This document shows positions 46,784 to 57,726 of a DNA stretch of 64,000 nucleotides, piece after piece; position 1 is the stretch's first letter; each line of letters starts with the position of its first letter. The position numbers were made by a program, and so were the translations under genes. The notes under the pieces were generated by a model. That model was not told where the DNA came from. It worked only from the letters and a program-made list of their open reading frames with translations, and made no database searches. Location of the stretch: NCBI GenBank assembly GCA_000752995.2, contig LM994632.1, positions 164,540 to 228,539 on the forward strand. The letters run 5' to 3'. Source of the stretch: Haemophilus massiliensis. GTDB lineage: Bacteria > Pseudomonadota > Gammaproteobacteria > Enterobacterales > Pasteurellaceae.

Positions 46784-47857
46784 ATGAGCATTATTATTCG
46801 GGATATTCAAAAAACGTTTGAAAATCTGACCGCACTTGACAAGATTAATTTCACCGTACGGAACGGTGAATTGGCTGCGCTGCTGGGGCCGTCCGGCTGT
46901 GGCAAAACGACGTTACTGCGCATTATTGCCGGGCTGGAGGAGGCCGACAGCGGTACTATTTTATTCGGCGAACGGGATGTCAGCGGGCTGAGCGCAAAAC
47001 AACGGGACATCGGTTTTGTGTTTCAAAGTTACGCCCTGTTCCGGCACATGACCGTGGCGCAGAATGTGGCGTTCGGCTTGAAAGTCAAACCGAGGTCGGA
47101 ACGCCTGAGTGACGACGAAATCCGGCGTAAAGTACGTGAACTGCTGGATTTGGTTCAGCTTAATCGCTTTGCCGGTTATTATCCTAATCAGCTCTCCGGC
47201 GGGCAGCGTCAGCGCGTGGCGTTGGCGCGCGCGTTGGCTACGCAGCCGAAAGTTCTGTTGCTTGATGAACCGTTCAGTGCACTGGATGCGACGGTGCGTA
47301 AAGAATTGCGCCGCTGGTTGCGTGATTTTCATCATGAAATCAATGTCACCAGCTTATTTGTCACCCATGATCAGGATGAAGCCTTAGAAGTGGCGGATAA
47401 AATTATTCTGATGAACAAAGGTAAAGTGGAACAGGTAGGTACGCCGGAGGAAGTGTATAAACAGCCGCAAACCGCATTTGTGGCGCATTTTCTGGGGGAA
47501 GTGAATGTGCTGCACGGCATAATCGAGCAAAACCGGCTGCGAATCGGCGATTTTATTCAGCCGCTCAGCCGGCATCATCGTCCGCAGTCGGTAATCGCCT
47601 ATGTGCGACCGCATGAAATCGGCATGAGCAAAGCGAAAAATGACAATGCCATTCAGGGCAAAATCAGCCGTTTACATACCGCCGGGGCGACGATTTTTGT
47701 CGAAGTGCAGGCCGCCTGTCATGAGAAACCGATCGAAGTGTCGATTAATCACGCCCAGCGGGAACAGGAAGGCTTTGCGTCCGGCGATAGCGTTTATTTA
47801 ACGCCGAAATTGGTGAATATCTTCACGCGTGATGAATTAATTGAATTTATGATTTGA
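46784..47857 (+). CDS. cysA: Sulfate/thiosulfate import ATP-binding protein CysA
   Basis: The 357-residue ATPase energises the CysTW permease. It has Walker [12 protein letters not shown] (about residues 34-44), the Q-loop [14 protein letters not shown], the signature [16 protein letters not shown] (about 136-151), Walker [13 protein letters not shown] (about 156-167) and the switch His in [11 protein letters not shown]-terminal TOBE-like domain follows. The start at 46784 has the Shine-Dalgarno AGAGGAAC. An uptake sequence lies near its 5' end (46830) and a terminator follows. Confidence 0.95.
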   Translation: MSIIIRDIQKTFENLTALDKINFTVRNGELAALLGPSGCGKTTLLRIIAGLEEADSGTILFGERDVSGLSAKQRDIGFVFQSYALFRHMTVAQNVAFGLKVKPRSERLSDDEIRRKVRELLDLVQLNRFAGYYPNQLSGGQRQRVALARALATQPKVLLLDEPFSALDATVRKELRRWLRDFHHEINVTSLFVTHDQDEALEVADKIILMNKGKVEQVGTPEEVYKQPQTAFVAHFLGEVNVLHGIIEQNRLRIGDFIQPLSRHHRPQSVIAYVRPHEIGMSKAKNDNAIQGKISRLHTAGATIFVEVQAACHEKPIEVSINHAQREQEGFASGDSVYLTPKLVNIFTRDELIEFMI

Positions 47858-47865
47858 TCCGCAGC

Positions 47866-47903
47866 AAAACACCGTGCTCAAATAAAAAGTGCGGTGTTTT
47901 TTT
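47866..47903 (+). terminator. Terminator after cysA
   Basis: Arms AAAACACCG (47866-47874) and CGGTGTTTT (47892-47900) run into further T. The right arm contains an uptake sequence. Confidence 0.82.
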
Positions 47904-47951
47904 CGCTGTTTTTGCATTATTTTGTATATGGTAGTCTGCCGGTTTATATGG

Positions 47952-48650
47952 CTAATATCCGGTGCGGCTGCGCGGGCAGTCGATGACCTGCCAGCTCAAA
48001 TCGTAGCAGATGAACAGTTCGTTGCGGCTGGCGCCGATATAAATATTCTTCAGCTGCGGATTATTCTTTTTCATCCACGCGAACAACTCGTTGCGGGATG
48101 ACAGCTCATAGGCGGGGAATTTTAAGGTGTGGAACAGTTCTTGTTGTTTGGCAAAATAATCTTGTGCCTTATCAAAGGCACAGGCGCCGTGTTTTTCCCA
48201 TTCGCCTTGCAATAAATTGGCGCTTGGGCTTTCCGCTAAGAATTGCTCAATGACCTCCTGTTTCACCATCGGCAAATCGCCTTGACAGAAACGGGGCTGA
48301 TCGGATACTCGGCGGGCAAATTTATTTTGCGGCCATAAACCGTGAATCACCCAACCGAAGTGCTGGGTTTTACCGCATTGATATTTCAGCGAGTTAGGCA
48401 GATTCTCGCCGTATCGTTTGCGTTGAATATCGCAAAACGCCGGCGACCAAGACAGCACAAAGGTATAATAATGGATCGGCGCTTTAGCATTCTGACCGAT
48501 AGGATCATGTTGCATAATATAGTCGTAATCGCGTTCTACCACGGTGGAAACGGCTTGTTTCTGCTGCGAAAAATAATACCAGCCTGCCAACAGAAACATA
48601 AAAAAGAACACCACAAAAATGGATAATTGCATCATGCGTTTTTGATTCAT
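47952..48650 (-). CDS. Ribonuclease T2 family protein (RNase I type)
   Basis: RNase T2 enzymes cut RNA through a 2',3'-cyclic phosphate. The 232-residue product has an N-terminal membrane or signal segment (about residues 8-27) and both active-site blocks: CAS1 FGWVIHGLWPQ (about 99-109) and CAS2 GEWEKHGACAF (about 149-159), each with its catalytic His. Cysteines suited to disulfides fit a periplasmic location. It is probably the orthologue of E. coli Rna. It is convergent with cysA and divergent from yfhL. Confidence 0.9.
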   Translation of the reverse strand: MNQKRMMQLSIFVVFFFMFLLAGWYYFSQQKQAVSTVVERDYDYIMQHDPIGQNAKAPIHYYTFVLSWSPAFCDIQRKRYGENLPNSLKYQCGKTQHFGWVIHGLWPQNKFARRVSDQPRFCQGDLPMVKQEVIEQFLAESPSANLLQGEWEKHGACAFDKAQDYFAKQQELFHTLKFPAYELSSRNELFAWMKKNNPQLKNIYIGASRNELFICYDLSWQVIDCPRSRTGY

Positions 48651-48685
48651 CTGTGCTTCGCCTTAAATGAGTATTTAATTTTTAA

Positions 48686-50064
<1,379 letters not shown>

Positions 50065-50240
50065 AATGATTTGCCGCTAATAGATTGAAATACAGTGATA
50101 AAGTGAGTAAAAAATGCGCGCACTTTACGGGAAATTGTGAGCATTATAACGAAAAAAAACCTTTTTTCTACCCGCTTTAGCGGTAAATATTGTAAACTAG
50201 CCAACTAATTTCTCGTCGCGTCAATTATAGAGAACGATAT

Positions 50241-51608
50241 ATGTTGATAAATAAAACTAAACGAGCAATCCAACATCTTGAGTGCCTGCCCTGTCTGCCA
50301 CTACGGGCGGAGCAGGTCGAGTTTATCGAAAGTCCCGCCGCATTTAAAGCGCAAATTATTCAGCTGATCCGTCAGGCAACATCACGTATTTATATTACCG
50401 CACTGTACTGGCAGAACGATGAAGCCGGACAGCAGATTTTAGATGAAATTTACCGCGCCAGACAGGATAATCCCGAACTGGATGTGAAAATTTTTGTCGA
50501 TTGGCATCGTGCGCAGCGCAATCTGCTCGGTGCGGAAAAAACGGCGACGAATGCCGACTGGTATTGCGAGATGCGCGCCAAATATCAGCTGCCCGAGGAA
50601 CCGAATATGTTTTTCGGCGTGCCGATTAATACCCGTGAAGTTTTCGGGGTGCTGCATATTAAAGGTTTTATTTTTGATGACATCGTGCTGTACAGCGGCG
50701 CAAGCATCAATAACGTGTATCTTGCCCAACATGCAAAATATCGTTACGACCGTTATCATCAAATTTGCAATAAAGCCTTGGCGGATACGCTGGTCGGCTT
50801 TATCCAGCGTGATTTGTTCGACCCGAGCGCAGTGTCGCCTCTGGATGTGAATGCTCGCCCGCAGACCAAAGAGATTCGCCAGGCTATTCGCGTATTCCGT
50901 AAAAGTCTTGCCGCCGACGGGCAGTATCGGTTGCCGGCTTCCGTAACGCTACATGACAGCCTGACTGTTTGCCCGCTGTTCGGTTTGGGAGCGGGCAATA
51001 ATATTTTAAACCGCACGATTGAGGCATTGTTCCAACTGGTGCGGGAGCAACTGGTGATTTGTACGCCGTATTTTAATCTACCGCGTTCACTGCGCTATAA
51101 CATCCATCGTTTGCTGGAAAAAGGCAAACGTATTGAAATTATTGTTGGCGATAAGGTGGCGAACGATTTTTATATTCCGCCTGACGAGCCGTTCAAAATG
51201 GCAGGCGCGCTGCCTTATTTGTATGAAAGCAATCTGCGCCGTTTCAGCAAAAAGTTTGAATCTTTCATTACGCAGGGGCAATTGGTGATCCGCACGTGGA
51301 AAGACGGTGATAATACCTACCATTTGAAAGGACTGTGGGTGGATGATAACGCTATTTTGCTGACCGGAAATAATCTGAATCCGCGTGCTTGGCGGCTGGA
51401 TGCGGAAAACGGATTATTTATTCATGATCCGAAGCGGGAATTGCGTGCGCAGGTGGAAAAGGAGCTGAATGAGATTCGTCGCTATACCACAGTGCTGAAA
51501 CATTATACCGAACTGGACGAGCTGGATACCTATCCGCAACCGGTGCAAAAATTGCTGCGCAAATTTGCGCGCCTGAAAGCTGATAAACTGGTGAAAATGA
51601 TTTTATAG
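50241..51608 (+). CDS. pssA: CDP-diacylglycerol--serine O-phosphatidyltransferase
   Basis: PssA makes phosphatidylserine, the precursor of phosphatidylethanolamine. The 455-residue protein is of the phospholipase D superfamily (E. coli type), with two HKD motifs: HIKGFIFDDIVLYSGASINN (about residues 138-157) and YHLKGLWVDDNAILLTGNNL (about 357-376). It is peripheral to the membrane and often ribosome-associated. It has its own terminator and is a single-gene unit, divergent from yfiF. Confidence 0.96.
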   Translation: MLINKTKRAIQHLECLPCLPLRAEQVEFIESPAAFKAQIIQLIRQATSRIYITALYWQNDEAGQQILDEIYRARQDNPELDVKIFVDWHRAQRNLLGAEKTATNADWYCEMRAKYQLPEEPNMFFGVPINTREVFGVLHIKGFIFDDIVLYSGASINNVYLAQHAKYRYDRYHQICNKALADTLVGFIQRDLFDPSAVSPLDVNARPQTKEIRQAIRVFRKSLAADGQYRLPASVTLHDSLTVCPLFGLGAGNNILNRTIEALFQLVREQLVICTPYFNLPRSLRYNIHRLLEKGKRIEIIVGDKVANDFYIPPDEPFKMAGALPYLYESNLRRFSKKFESFITQGQLVIRTWKDGDNTYHLKGLWVDDNAILLTGNNLNPRAWRLDAENGLFIHDPKRELRAQVEKELNEIRRYTTVLKHYTELDELDTYPQPVQKLLRKFARLKADKLVKMIL

Positions 51609-51630
51609 CATTCTTATTGTAAACATTTGG

Positions 51631-51655
51631 AAAACCACGCGGCGGCGTGGTTTTT
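51631..51655. terminator. Bidirectional terminator after pssA
   Basis: Perfect arms AAAACCACGC (51631-51640) and GCGTGGTTTT (51645-51654) enclose a GGCG loop. It can serve pssA and the convergent gene. Confidence 0.92.
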
Positions 51656-51657
51656 GT

Positions 51658-52119
51658 TTAGCCGAAGATTTTTTTACCGAAGAAAAACAGGGTTAAGCCA
51701 CAGGCGATAACAATAAAACCGATAATCTGCCACGGCTGTACCGGACGTTCGGGCATACCGATCAAACCGAAGTGATCGATAATCGCCGCGGCAATCAGCT
51801 GACCGACAATAATAAAAAACAGCATATTGGTTACACCCATTTTGGGCGCGAGAAAAATCGTGGTGAAGACCACCAGTGCGCCTAATGGACCGCCGATAAG
51901 TTTCCACAACGGCTGTTTCGGCACCTGTTGAAGGGCGCCGAGCAGATCGGTTTTCCAGCCGCAGATCAGCAATAACACCAGCGTACCGGTGGCAAAGGAG
52001 ATCAGCGCCGCAACCGCCGGCTGACCGATTAGCGATCCCGCCAGCTGCGAATTGATTGCCGCCTGCGTGGCTAACGCAACGCCGGCACAAAGTGCGATTA
52101 AAACGAATGATAACAGCAT
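51658..52119 (-). CDS. YdcZ-like DMT family inner-membrane protein (DUF606)
   Basis: The 153-residue protein has five hydrophobic segments: LSFVLIALCAGVALATQAAIN, PAVAALISFATGTLVLLLI, LWKLIGGPLGALVVFTTIF, NMLFFIIVGQLIAAAII and WQIIGFIVIACGLTLFFF (each read in part). This matches the small DMT/YdcZ (DUF606) family of drug/metabolite transporters. The substrate is unknown. Members often act as pairs, but only one copy is present here. It is convergent with pssA and upstream of nothing else in its direction. Confidence 0.85.
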   Translation of the reverse strand: MLLSFVLIALCAGVALATQAAINSQLAGSLIGQPAVAALISFATGTLVLLLICGWKTDLLGALQQVPKQPLWKLIGGPLGALVVFTTIFLAPKMGVTNMLFFIIVGQLIAAAIIDHFGLIGMPERPVQPWQIIGFIVIACGLTLFFFGKKIFG

Positions 52120-52206
52120 ACGGATATCCTTAAACGGAAATGAGCAAAACTGCGCAAAATTCTACCGCACTTTTTGCGTTGCGAATATGGTTTTAGTGCA
52201 ATTTCA

Positions 52207-53490
52207 TCAATGCAGTTTCATTGACGGACGCAATAACCGATTGATCCGACCGACCAACACAATCAGCCCGGTGCGGAAACAGCCGTGCAGTGCCGCTTGG
52301 TGCATGCGATATAAAGAAAGATACATCATGCGCGCGATTTTGCCTTCAATAAACATGGAACCTTTAGTCAGATTGCCCATGAGATTGCCAACCGTACCGA
52401 ATCGTGAAAATGAAACTAACGAACCGTGATCGCTGAACACAAACGGTTTCAGCGGTTTGCCTGCCAGTTGCGCCAGAATATTCTTGCCACATGCCGCCGC
52501 CATTTGGTGTGCCGCCTGCGCGCGCGGCGGTACCGGTTTGCCGTTCGACTGCATCAAGGCGGCACAGTCCCCGATCACATAGACATCATCATCCACCGTA
52601 GTTTGCAGGGTATCTTTAACTTCGATCTGGTTGATGCGGTTGGTGGAAAATCCAAAACCGCGGGTGATGTCCGAAGCTTTAACGCCGGCCGCCCAGACCA
52701 TTAAATCGGCATTTATATTGTCGCCGTTGCGGGTGATTAACCGGTTTTGCTCGGCCTGCACTACCGCAGTGTCGGTGCGTACGTCCACTCCGAGGGCGCG
52801 CAATTCTTTTTCTGCCGCAGCGGAAATGCGTTCCGATAAGGCGGGCAGAAGGCGCGGTCCGGCTTCCAGCAGGGTAACTTTCAGGCTGGTGTTATTCAGT
52901 TTGCCAAAGCCGTAATGATGTAAATGTTTCGCTGTATTATACAACTCGGCGGACAGTTCGATACCGGTCGCACCGCCACCGACAATGGCGATATGCACTT
53001 CTTTTTCATTGTTATTGGCGAATTTGAGAAACAGTTCCATCATGCGGTGATGGAAGAGTTTCGCCTGCTCCGAGCTGTCTAAGAAAATACAGTGCTGCGC
53101 CACGCCCGGAGTGCCGAAATCATTGGATTTACTGCCGATAGCCAGTACTAAGGTATCGTAAGCAATAGTGCGTTCGGCGACCAGTAATTCATTTTGTCCG
53201 TTGTAAATCTGTGCCAAGGTGACATTTTTATGCGTGCGATCGACGGCGGTCAGCGCGCCCTGTTGGAATTCGAAATGATGATTTTTGGCATGCGCGCGAT
53301 AGCTGAGGGCATCGATATCGTCGTCCAACGAACCGGTCGCTACCTCATGCAGTAAAGGTTTCCACAAGTGAGTGCTGTTTTTGTCGATTAAAATCACATG
53401 CGCTTTTTGCTTGCGACCTAATTTGTCGCCCAGCGCAGTGGCAAGTTCTAATCCGCCGGCGCCGCCGCCGACAATAACGATTGTTTTCAT
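52207..53490 (-). CDS. ndh: NADH dehydrogenase type II (NDH-2)
   Basis: NDH-2 passes electrons from NADH to quinone without pumping protons. The 427-residue flavoprotein has the FAD site [17 protein letters not shown] (residues 4-20), the NADH-binding [17 protein letters not shown] (about 170-186), and [10 protein letters not shown] (about 298-307), then a C-terminal amphipathic membrane anchor. A perfect FNR box lies 20 bases before the start, which suggests repression without oxygen, as for E. coli ndh. Confidence 0.95.
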   Translation of the reverse strand: MKTIVIVGGGAGGLELATALGDKLGRKQKAHVILIDKNSTHLWKPLLHEVATGSLDDDIDALSYRAHAKNHHFEFQQGALTAVDRTHKNVTLAQIYNGQNELLVAERTIAYDTLVLAIGSKSNDFGTPGVAQHCIFLDSSEQAKLFHHRMMELFLKFANNNEKEVHIAIVGGGATGIELSAELYNTAKHLHHYGFGKLNNTSLKVTLLEAGPRLLPALSERISAAAEKELRALGVDVRTDTAVVQAEQNRLITRNGDNINADLMVWAAGVKASDITRGFGFSTNRINQIEVKDTLQTTVDDDVYVIGDCAALMQSNGKPVPPRAQAAHQMAAACGKNILAQLAGKPLKPFVFSDHGSLVSFSRFGTVGNLMGNLTKGSMFIEGKIARMMYLSLYRMHQAALHGCFRTGLIVLVGRINRLLRPSMKLH

Positions 53491-53509
53491 AAACTACTTT
53501 CCTATAAAA

Positions 53510-53561
53510 TTGATTAAGATCAAAACCGCCAGAATTGTAGTCGTTTATGCGGGAATGTCCA
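53510..53561 (-). promoter_or_regulatory. ndh: ndh promoter with perfect FNR box at the start region
   Basis: On the minus strand, -35 TGGACA (53556-53561), a 16-base spacer and -10 TACAAT (53534-53539) predict a start near 53527. The perfect FNR consensus TTGAT-N4-ATCAA at 53510-53523 lies at about +4 to +17, a position that should block transcription. Confidence 0.75.
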
Positions 53562-53616
53562 GCATCTTTTGTTCGGCATTTGCGGGTAATCGAAAAGGTG
53601 ACGAAAGAAAGTGGCA

Positions 53617-53657
53617 AAAGTGCGGTGAAAAATAAGCGATTTTTCCACCGCACTTTG
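53617..53657 (-). terminator. Inverted uptake-sequence pair after the tannase-like gene
   Basis: AAAAGTGCGGTG (53617-53628) and CACCGCACTTT (53646-53656) form a long stem, extended inward by A/T pairs, right after the stop of the minus-strand hydrolase gene. Confidence 0.78.
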
Positions 53658-53662
53658 TCGGA

Positions 53663-55204
53663 TTATTTGCTGATGGCGTCCGTCCAGCGGAACAGTTCAT
53701 CCAGATCATAGTCGCCGGAATGTCCCACCGCCCAAGGTGTCGCATAATCCACTTGTTTGCCCGCCATATTCAGTTTAACGGCAAGGATTGCGCTGATCGC
53801 ATGAGAGGTGTCGCGATCCGCGCTGCCGACGCGAATACGCCAGTGTTCGGCTGCATTCGGATTACCCAGATAATTCATCACATTCATTAATTTGATGATT
53901 TTTGCATCCGCCATGCCGCCCTGTACGACGGAATGCTGCTGTGCATAGGCAGTAAAGTGCTGATTGTCCACGGTTTGCGTGCCGAATAGATTGTTTTCAC
54001 CGCTGCTGAGGTCTAAGGCGTCGAATGCCGGCGGCGATTTCATCCGTTTTGCCGAATGAATATAGCCGTGCCAGTCGATATCGGTAACGCCGTCTTTGTC
54101 TAAGGTAAGCCAAGGCTGCGCAGATAAATCCGTTCCCGCTTTGTACGCCTTATCGGCAGCACGGATAAGCACGCTTTTCACATAATCCTTAAAGGAACCG
54201 TTGCCCTGCGCATCCAGCGTCAGCGGTTTACCATTTTGATCTTGCAGATTCAGGCTGTTTAAATAAGCGGGAAACATCGCTTTTAACTGATCGGAGACGG
54301 CGATTTGTTGTGCGTTTAATTCGCCCTCAAGCATTGGCATCGGTTTGCTACGATCGTTATAGCCGGCGGCGTTTAATTTACTCATATCCATACGGCTGTA
54401 TTGGTTCAGTCCGTTGAATTCCCATTCATAAGCGCTGTCGGCGTGTTCCAGATTGGTAATCGGGCAATAGGCGGAAACGGCAAAAATGCGATCGCTGGCA
54501 TCGGCGGCGCCCAGCTCGTTGAAATATGCCGCATAATCGGCGCTGTCGCCGCTGGCACCCAACAGTGCGGATAATGCACCGCCAGCGCTGGTGCCGTTGG
54601 AGATGATTTTATTGGCATCGCCCGGCATGATTGCGTCGTTGAAATGTAAATAGCGGACGGCGGATTTCAGATCAATAATCGCTGCCGGCGCTTTGCCGGT
54701 ATATTTGCCGTTTTGTTGCAGCGTGCGTCCGCGTGCGCCGACGCTTGCTACCACATAGCCTTTGGCAAGTGCGGTCATAATGGCGTTAGGTTTGTCGCCA
54801 TTTGCGCCGAAGCCTTTGCTGTCATAGGTTGCGGCTTTGGCGGGCATATAGCCGCCGACGGCATTGGGCAGGAAGATCGGTGCGCTTTGCGCGTTGAAAC
54901 CGTTGATACTGCCGTGATTGAAATAGGCTTCCGGAATATACAGGTTCAGGGTTTGGTAATCCGGTTCCAGCGGATGCTGAACATACACGATTTTTTCAAA
55001 CGCGCGGAATTTCACCAGTTTGCCTTCGACACTGGTTTCAATGGCTCGGTAATTTTCGCCGTTAAATGTCAGCTGATAACCGTCTTGCGTTTGATTGAAA
55101 TACGGCATCGTTGCCAGCGCATCGTTTTTTTCTGTCGGCAAGGCATAACTTGCTGCTGCGACGGAGGTGCTAAGCATTAGGGCGGCTAATTTTTTCAGTT
55201 TCAT
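53663..55204 (-). CDS. Secreted subtype B tannase-like alpha/beta hydrolase
   Basis: The 513-residue protein has a Sec signal peptide (MKLKKLAALMLSTSVAAASYA, split here as residues 1-16 plus SYA, cut near 21). The nucleophile motif is NGTSAGGALSALLGASGDS near residues 184-202, preceded by YVVASVGARGRTLQ. Both are typical of the subtype B tannase family (gallotannin esterases with an inserted lid domain), and the length also fits. A related feruloyl- or gallate-ester hydrolase is possible. The start at 55204 has the Shine-Dalgarno TGGAG; an upstream in-frame start at 55297 would overlap the nitroreductase. An uptake sequence lies inside the gene at about 54770. Confidence 0.78.
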   Translation of the reverse strand: MKLKKLAALMLSTSVAAASYALPTEKNDALATMPYFNQTQDGYQLTFNGENYRAIETSVEGKLVKFRAFEKIVYVQHPLEPDYQTLNLYIPEAYFNHGSINGFNAQSAPIFLPNAVGGYMPAKAATYDSKGFGANGDKPNAIMTALAKGYVVASVGARGRTLQQNGKYTGKAPAAIIDLKSAVRYLHFNDAIMPGDANKIISNGTSAGGALSALLGASGDSADYAAYFNELGAADASDRIFAVSAYCPITNLEHADSAYEWEFNGLNQYSRMDMSKLNAAGYNDRSKPMPMLEGELNAQQIAVSDQLKAMFPAYLNSLNLQDQNGKPLTLDAQGNGSFKDYVKSVLIRAADKAYKAGTDLSAQPWLTLDKDGVTDIDWHGYIHSAKRMKSPPAFDALDLSSGENNLFGTQTVDNQHFTAYAQQHSVVQGGMADAKIIKLMNVMNYLGNPNAAEHWRIRVGSADRDTSHAISAILAVKLNMAGKQVDYATPWAVGHSGDYDLDELFRWTDAISK

Positions 55205-55284
55205 ATAAACTCCAAATGATATTGTCTGCCTGTTTGACTCGCGCCGGTGCCAATAAGTTCCGTTATATAACAGAATACACCGGA

Positions 55285-55953
55285 TTATCGGATCCATGTC
55301 ACGATATCATCAAAAGCCTGGCGTGTTTTTTCCCTTGGTAGATTGCGCCGATAGCCGAACGCTGCCATCACGCTCAGCTTATATTGCTGCGGATCGTACA
55401 ATCCTTGCTGTGCCAGCAGTGCGTCCATTTCTTCCAACGGGAAGCCTTCAATTGGTGTACTGTCGATGCCGATCATCGCGGCGGAGGTCAGCATATTTGC
55501 CAGTGCGATATAACTTTGGCGGCAAGCCCAGTGATAAAAGGCGACGGGATCTTGCGTGAGTTTAAAATCCTGTTCGCTGAAACGGCGGTAAAACTCCTGT
55601 CGCTGCTGCAATGCTTCCGGGGGAATATCGTGAATATCGCGCATAATGTGCTGCACATAGTCGCCATCGGCAAGCAGTGTGGACGGTTGGCGTACCAGAA
55701 TAACGAGGAAATGGCTGCAATCCATGACTTTATCTTTCGCTCCCCAAGCATTATCGCGGATAAGCCGGCGGATGTGCGGACTGTCAATTACCAGAAATTT
55801 CCACGGCTCAAAACCGAAAGAACTTGGCGACAGCCGCCCGGTTTCTAAAATAAAACGAAAGTCTTGCTCGCTGATCTTTTTGCTTGGATCATAGGCTTTG
55901 CAGGCGTGGCGATAATGGTAGGCATTGAGAATTTGTTGTTTGTCAATGGTCAT
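55285..55953 (-). CDS. Nitroreductase family protein
   Basis: This FMN-dependent oxidoreductase of 222 residues has the family start AYHYRHACKAYDPSKKIS (about residues 10-27) and the FMN-contacting RLSPSSFGFEPWKFLVI (about 43-59). A related uncharacterised nitroreductase exists in H. influenzae. The natural substrate is unknown; family members reduce nitroaromatics or quinones with NAD(P)H. The start at 55953 has the Shine-Dalgarno AAGGAG. It lies 81 bases upstream of the tannase-like gene on the same strand, and the two may be cotranscribed. Confidence 0.88.
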   Translation of the reverse strand: MTIDKQQILNAYHYRHACKAYDPSKKISEQDFRFILETGRLSPSSFGFEPWKFLVIDSPHIRRLIRDNAWGAKDKVMDCSHFLVILVRQPSTLLADGDYVQHIMRDIHDIPPEALQQRQEFYRRFSEQDFKLTQDPVAFYHWACRQSYIALANMLTSAAMIGIDSTPIEGFPLEEMDALLAQQGLYDPQQYKLSVMAAFGYRRNLPREKTRQAFDDIVTWIR

Positions 55954-56097
55954 GGTGTTTTCTCCTTGAGGATGGAATCTGCGCTCTATTATGCGGGGTT
56001 TTGCCTGCAATGCCAATATTGTTTGGGGATGCAACGGTTAGAGAGAAGAATAAAAGCGAAAACGGACGGAAAACAGGGAAAAACAGAAAGAAAATAT

Positions 56098-56126
56098 ACC
56101 GCACTTTTAAAAGTTAAAAGTGCGGT
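56098..56126. terminator. Inverted uptake-sequence pair after dcuB
   Basis: Perfect 12-base arms (ACCGCACTTTTA and TAAAAGTGCGGT) with a 5-base loop lie 29 bases after the dcuB stop on the minus strand, with T-rich DNA next. Confidence 0.82.
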
Positions 56127-56154
56127 AGAATTTTTGCTTGTTTTCAGCGTCGGC

Positions 56155-57468
56155 TTACAGGAACAGGTTGGCGAATAACAGTCCGAAAGCCAGACTGAAT
56201 GCCATGCTCAGTAAACCTGGGAGCATAAAGCTGTGGTTGAAGATATATTTACCGATACGGGTCGTGCCGGTGGTATCGAAGTCGATAGAGGCGATGATCG
56301 GGCCGTAGTTCGGAATAAAGAAATAACCGTTTACCGCTACGAATACCCCGATCAGAATCGGTGCCGGGATGCCCAGCGCAATCCCCACCGGGAACAAGGT
56401 TGCCACAGTTGCACCCTGACTGTTAACCAGCACGGAAAGCAGGAATAACGCGAAAGCGAATGTCCAAGGTGCGGTTTCGACCAACGCTTTCACGCTTTCT
56501 TTCACTTCCACCATGTGCGCCTGCATTAAGGTGTCGCCCAGCCAAGCGATACCGAAAATCGCAATCACCGCGCGCATACCAGCATGGAAAACGGAACCTT
56601 GCGTGATGACATTGCCGTTCGGTTTACAAATAAGGATAATCAGCGCGCCGACGGTTAACATCACGATTTCGATTGTATGTGCCATACCCATCGGTTTGCC
56701 GTCGAAACTCGGACGCAATGACGGGAAAGCGCCCATAATAACCACTAACAGCGCACCGATCAGGAATAAAGATACGGAAGTTTTTGCCGTTTTGCTGATT
56801 TCGATTTCAGCGGCATTGGTTTTGGTTTGATTCTTCTTGATATATTCCGGATCCTGTAATAAGCGCTGGTAATCCGGATCGTCTTTTAACTCTTTCCCCA
56901 TTTTGTTGACGAAAATACACGCTACGCCGATACCCAGCACTGTCGCCGGTATGGTGACTTTCAGCACGTCGCCCAAGTGAATGCCCTGCGGTTCAAGATA
57001 TGCCACTACCGCAACGACTGCCGCCGCAATTGGGCTGGCGACGATAGCGAACTGGGAGGCAATAACCGCCATGGAAAGCGGACGTTCGGGACGGATACCG
57101 TTATGACGGCTAACCTCGGCGATAACCGGCAATACCGAATAGGCAACATGCCCGGTGCCGGCCAGTACAGTGAATGTCCAAGTCACCGCCGGCGCCATGA
57201 ATGTGATGTATTTTGGATTTTTGCGCAGAATGTTGGTGGCGATTTTGATCATGTAGTCCAGACCGCCGGCCGCCTGCATGGCTGCCGCGGCGGAAACGAC
57301 CGCCATAATCATTAACATGACGTCAATCGGCAGACCGGCGGGCTGTAACCCGAAACCGAATGACAGAATAGCAAGACCGACACCGCCCATTACCCCCAGA
57401 CCGATACCGCCGATGCGCGCACCGATCAGGATACAAATTAGCACGATGGCGAATTGAATAAAAAACAT
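56155..57468 (-). CDS. dcuB: Anaerobic C4-dicarboxylate transporter DcuB
   Basis: DcuB exchanges fumarate for succinate across the inner membrane during fumarate respiration. The 437-residue protein has about 12 membrane segments. Family blocks include the N-terminal [40 protein letters not shown] and the C-terminal [19 protein letters not shown]. Similarity looks closer to DcuB than DcuA, but this is a judgement by eye. An FNR-like site lies upstream, and a short leader frame overlaps its start. Confidence 0.93.
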   Translation of the reverse strand: MFFIQFAIVLICILIGARIGGIGLGVMGGVGLAILSFGFGLQPAGLPIDVMLMIMAVVSAAAAMQAAGGLDYMIKIATNILRKNPKYITFMAPAVTWTFTVLAGTGHVAYSVLPVIAEVSRHNGIRPERPLSMAVIASQFAIVASPIAAAVVAVVAYLEPQGIHLGDVLKVTIPATVLGIGVACIFVNKMGKELKDDPDYQRLLQDPEYIKKNQTKTNAAEIEISKTAKTSVSLFLIGALLVVIMGAFPSLRPSFDGKPMGMAHTIEIVMLTVGALIILICKPNGNVITQGSVFHAGMRAVIAIFGIAWLGDTLMQAHMVEVKESVKALVETAPWTFAFALFLLSVLVNSQGATVATLFPVGIALGIPAPILIGVFVAVNGYFFIPNYGPIIASIDFDTTGTTRIGKYIFNHSFMLPGLLSMAFSLAFGLLFANLFL

Positions 57469-57629
57469 GGTTGACCCCTATTTTGAACATATACAGAAAA
57501 GCATTCCCGCCGTAGCAAAACGGGAATTTACCTCGCGGCGGAAAGAGCTTTGTCATCGATTGTTCCTTTCTTCCGCAATTGCACGCTACTATAGCAACAA
57601 ACTTGTCTTATCTCTATAATATAGATCAA
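57469..57629 (-). promoter_or_regulatory. dcuB: dcuB promoter, FNR-like site and leader
   Basis: On the minus strand a -10 TATAGT lies at 57588-57593. The FNR-like site TTGAT-CTAT-ATTAT (57616-57629; left half perfect, right half poor) is centred about 41.5 bases before the predicted start near 57581. The leader of about 110 bases holds a Shine-Dalgarno (AAAGGA) plus ATG at 57556 and a hairpin ATTCCCG/CGGGAAT (about 57506-57530). Confidence 0.55.
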
Positions 57630-57726
57630 TTAAATTGCAATAGTTTCTTTGAAAGATGAAGAAACTGCGGTTATACTTAAGCCCTTATTTTTAAACTTAA
57701 ACATTGAATTTAACATTGAGAACAAC

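Noticed and set aside
54713..55180. Plus-strand frame of 155 codons opposite the tannase-like gene
   Set aside because: It is antisense to a gene with a signal peptide and catalytic motif, and has no ribosome-binding site or family match.
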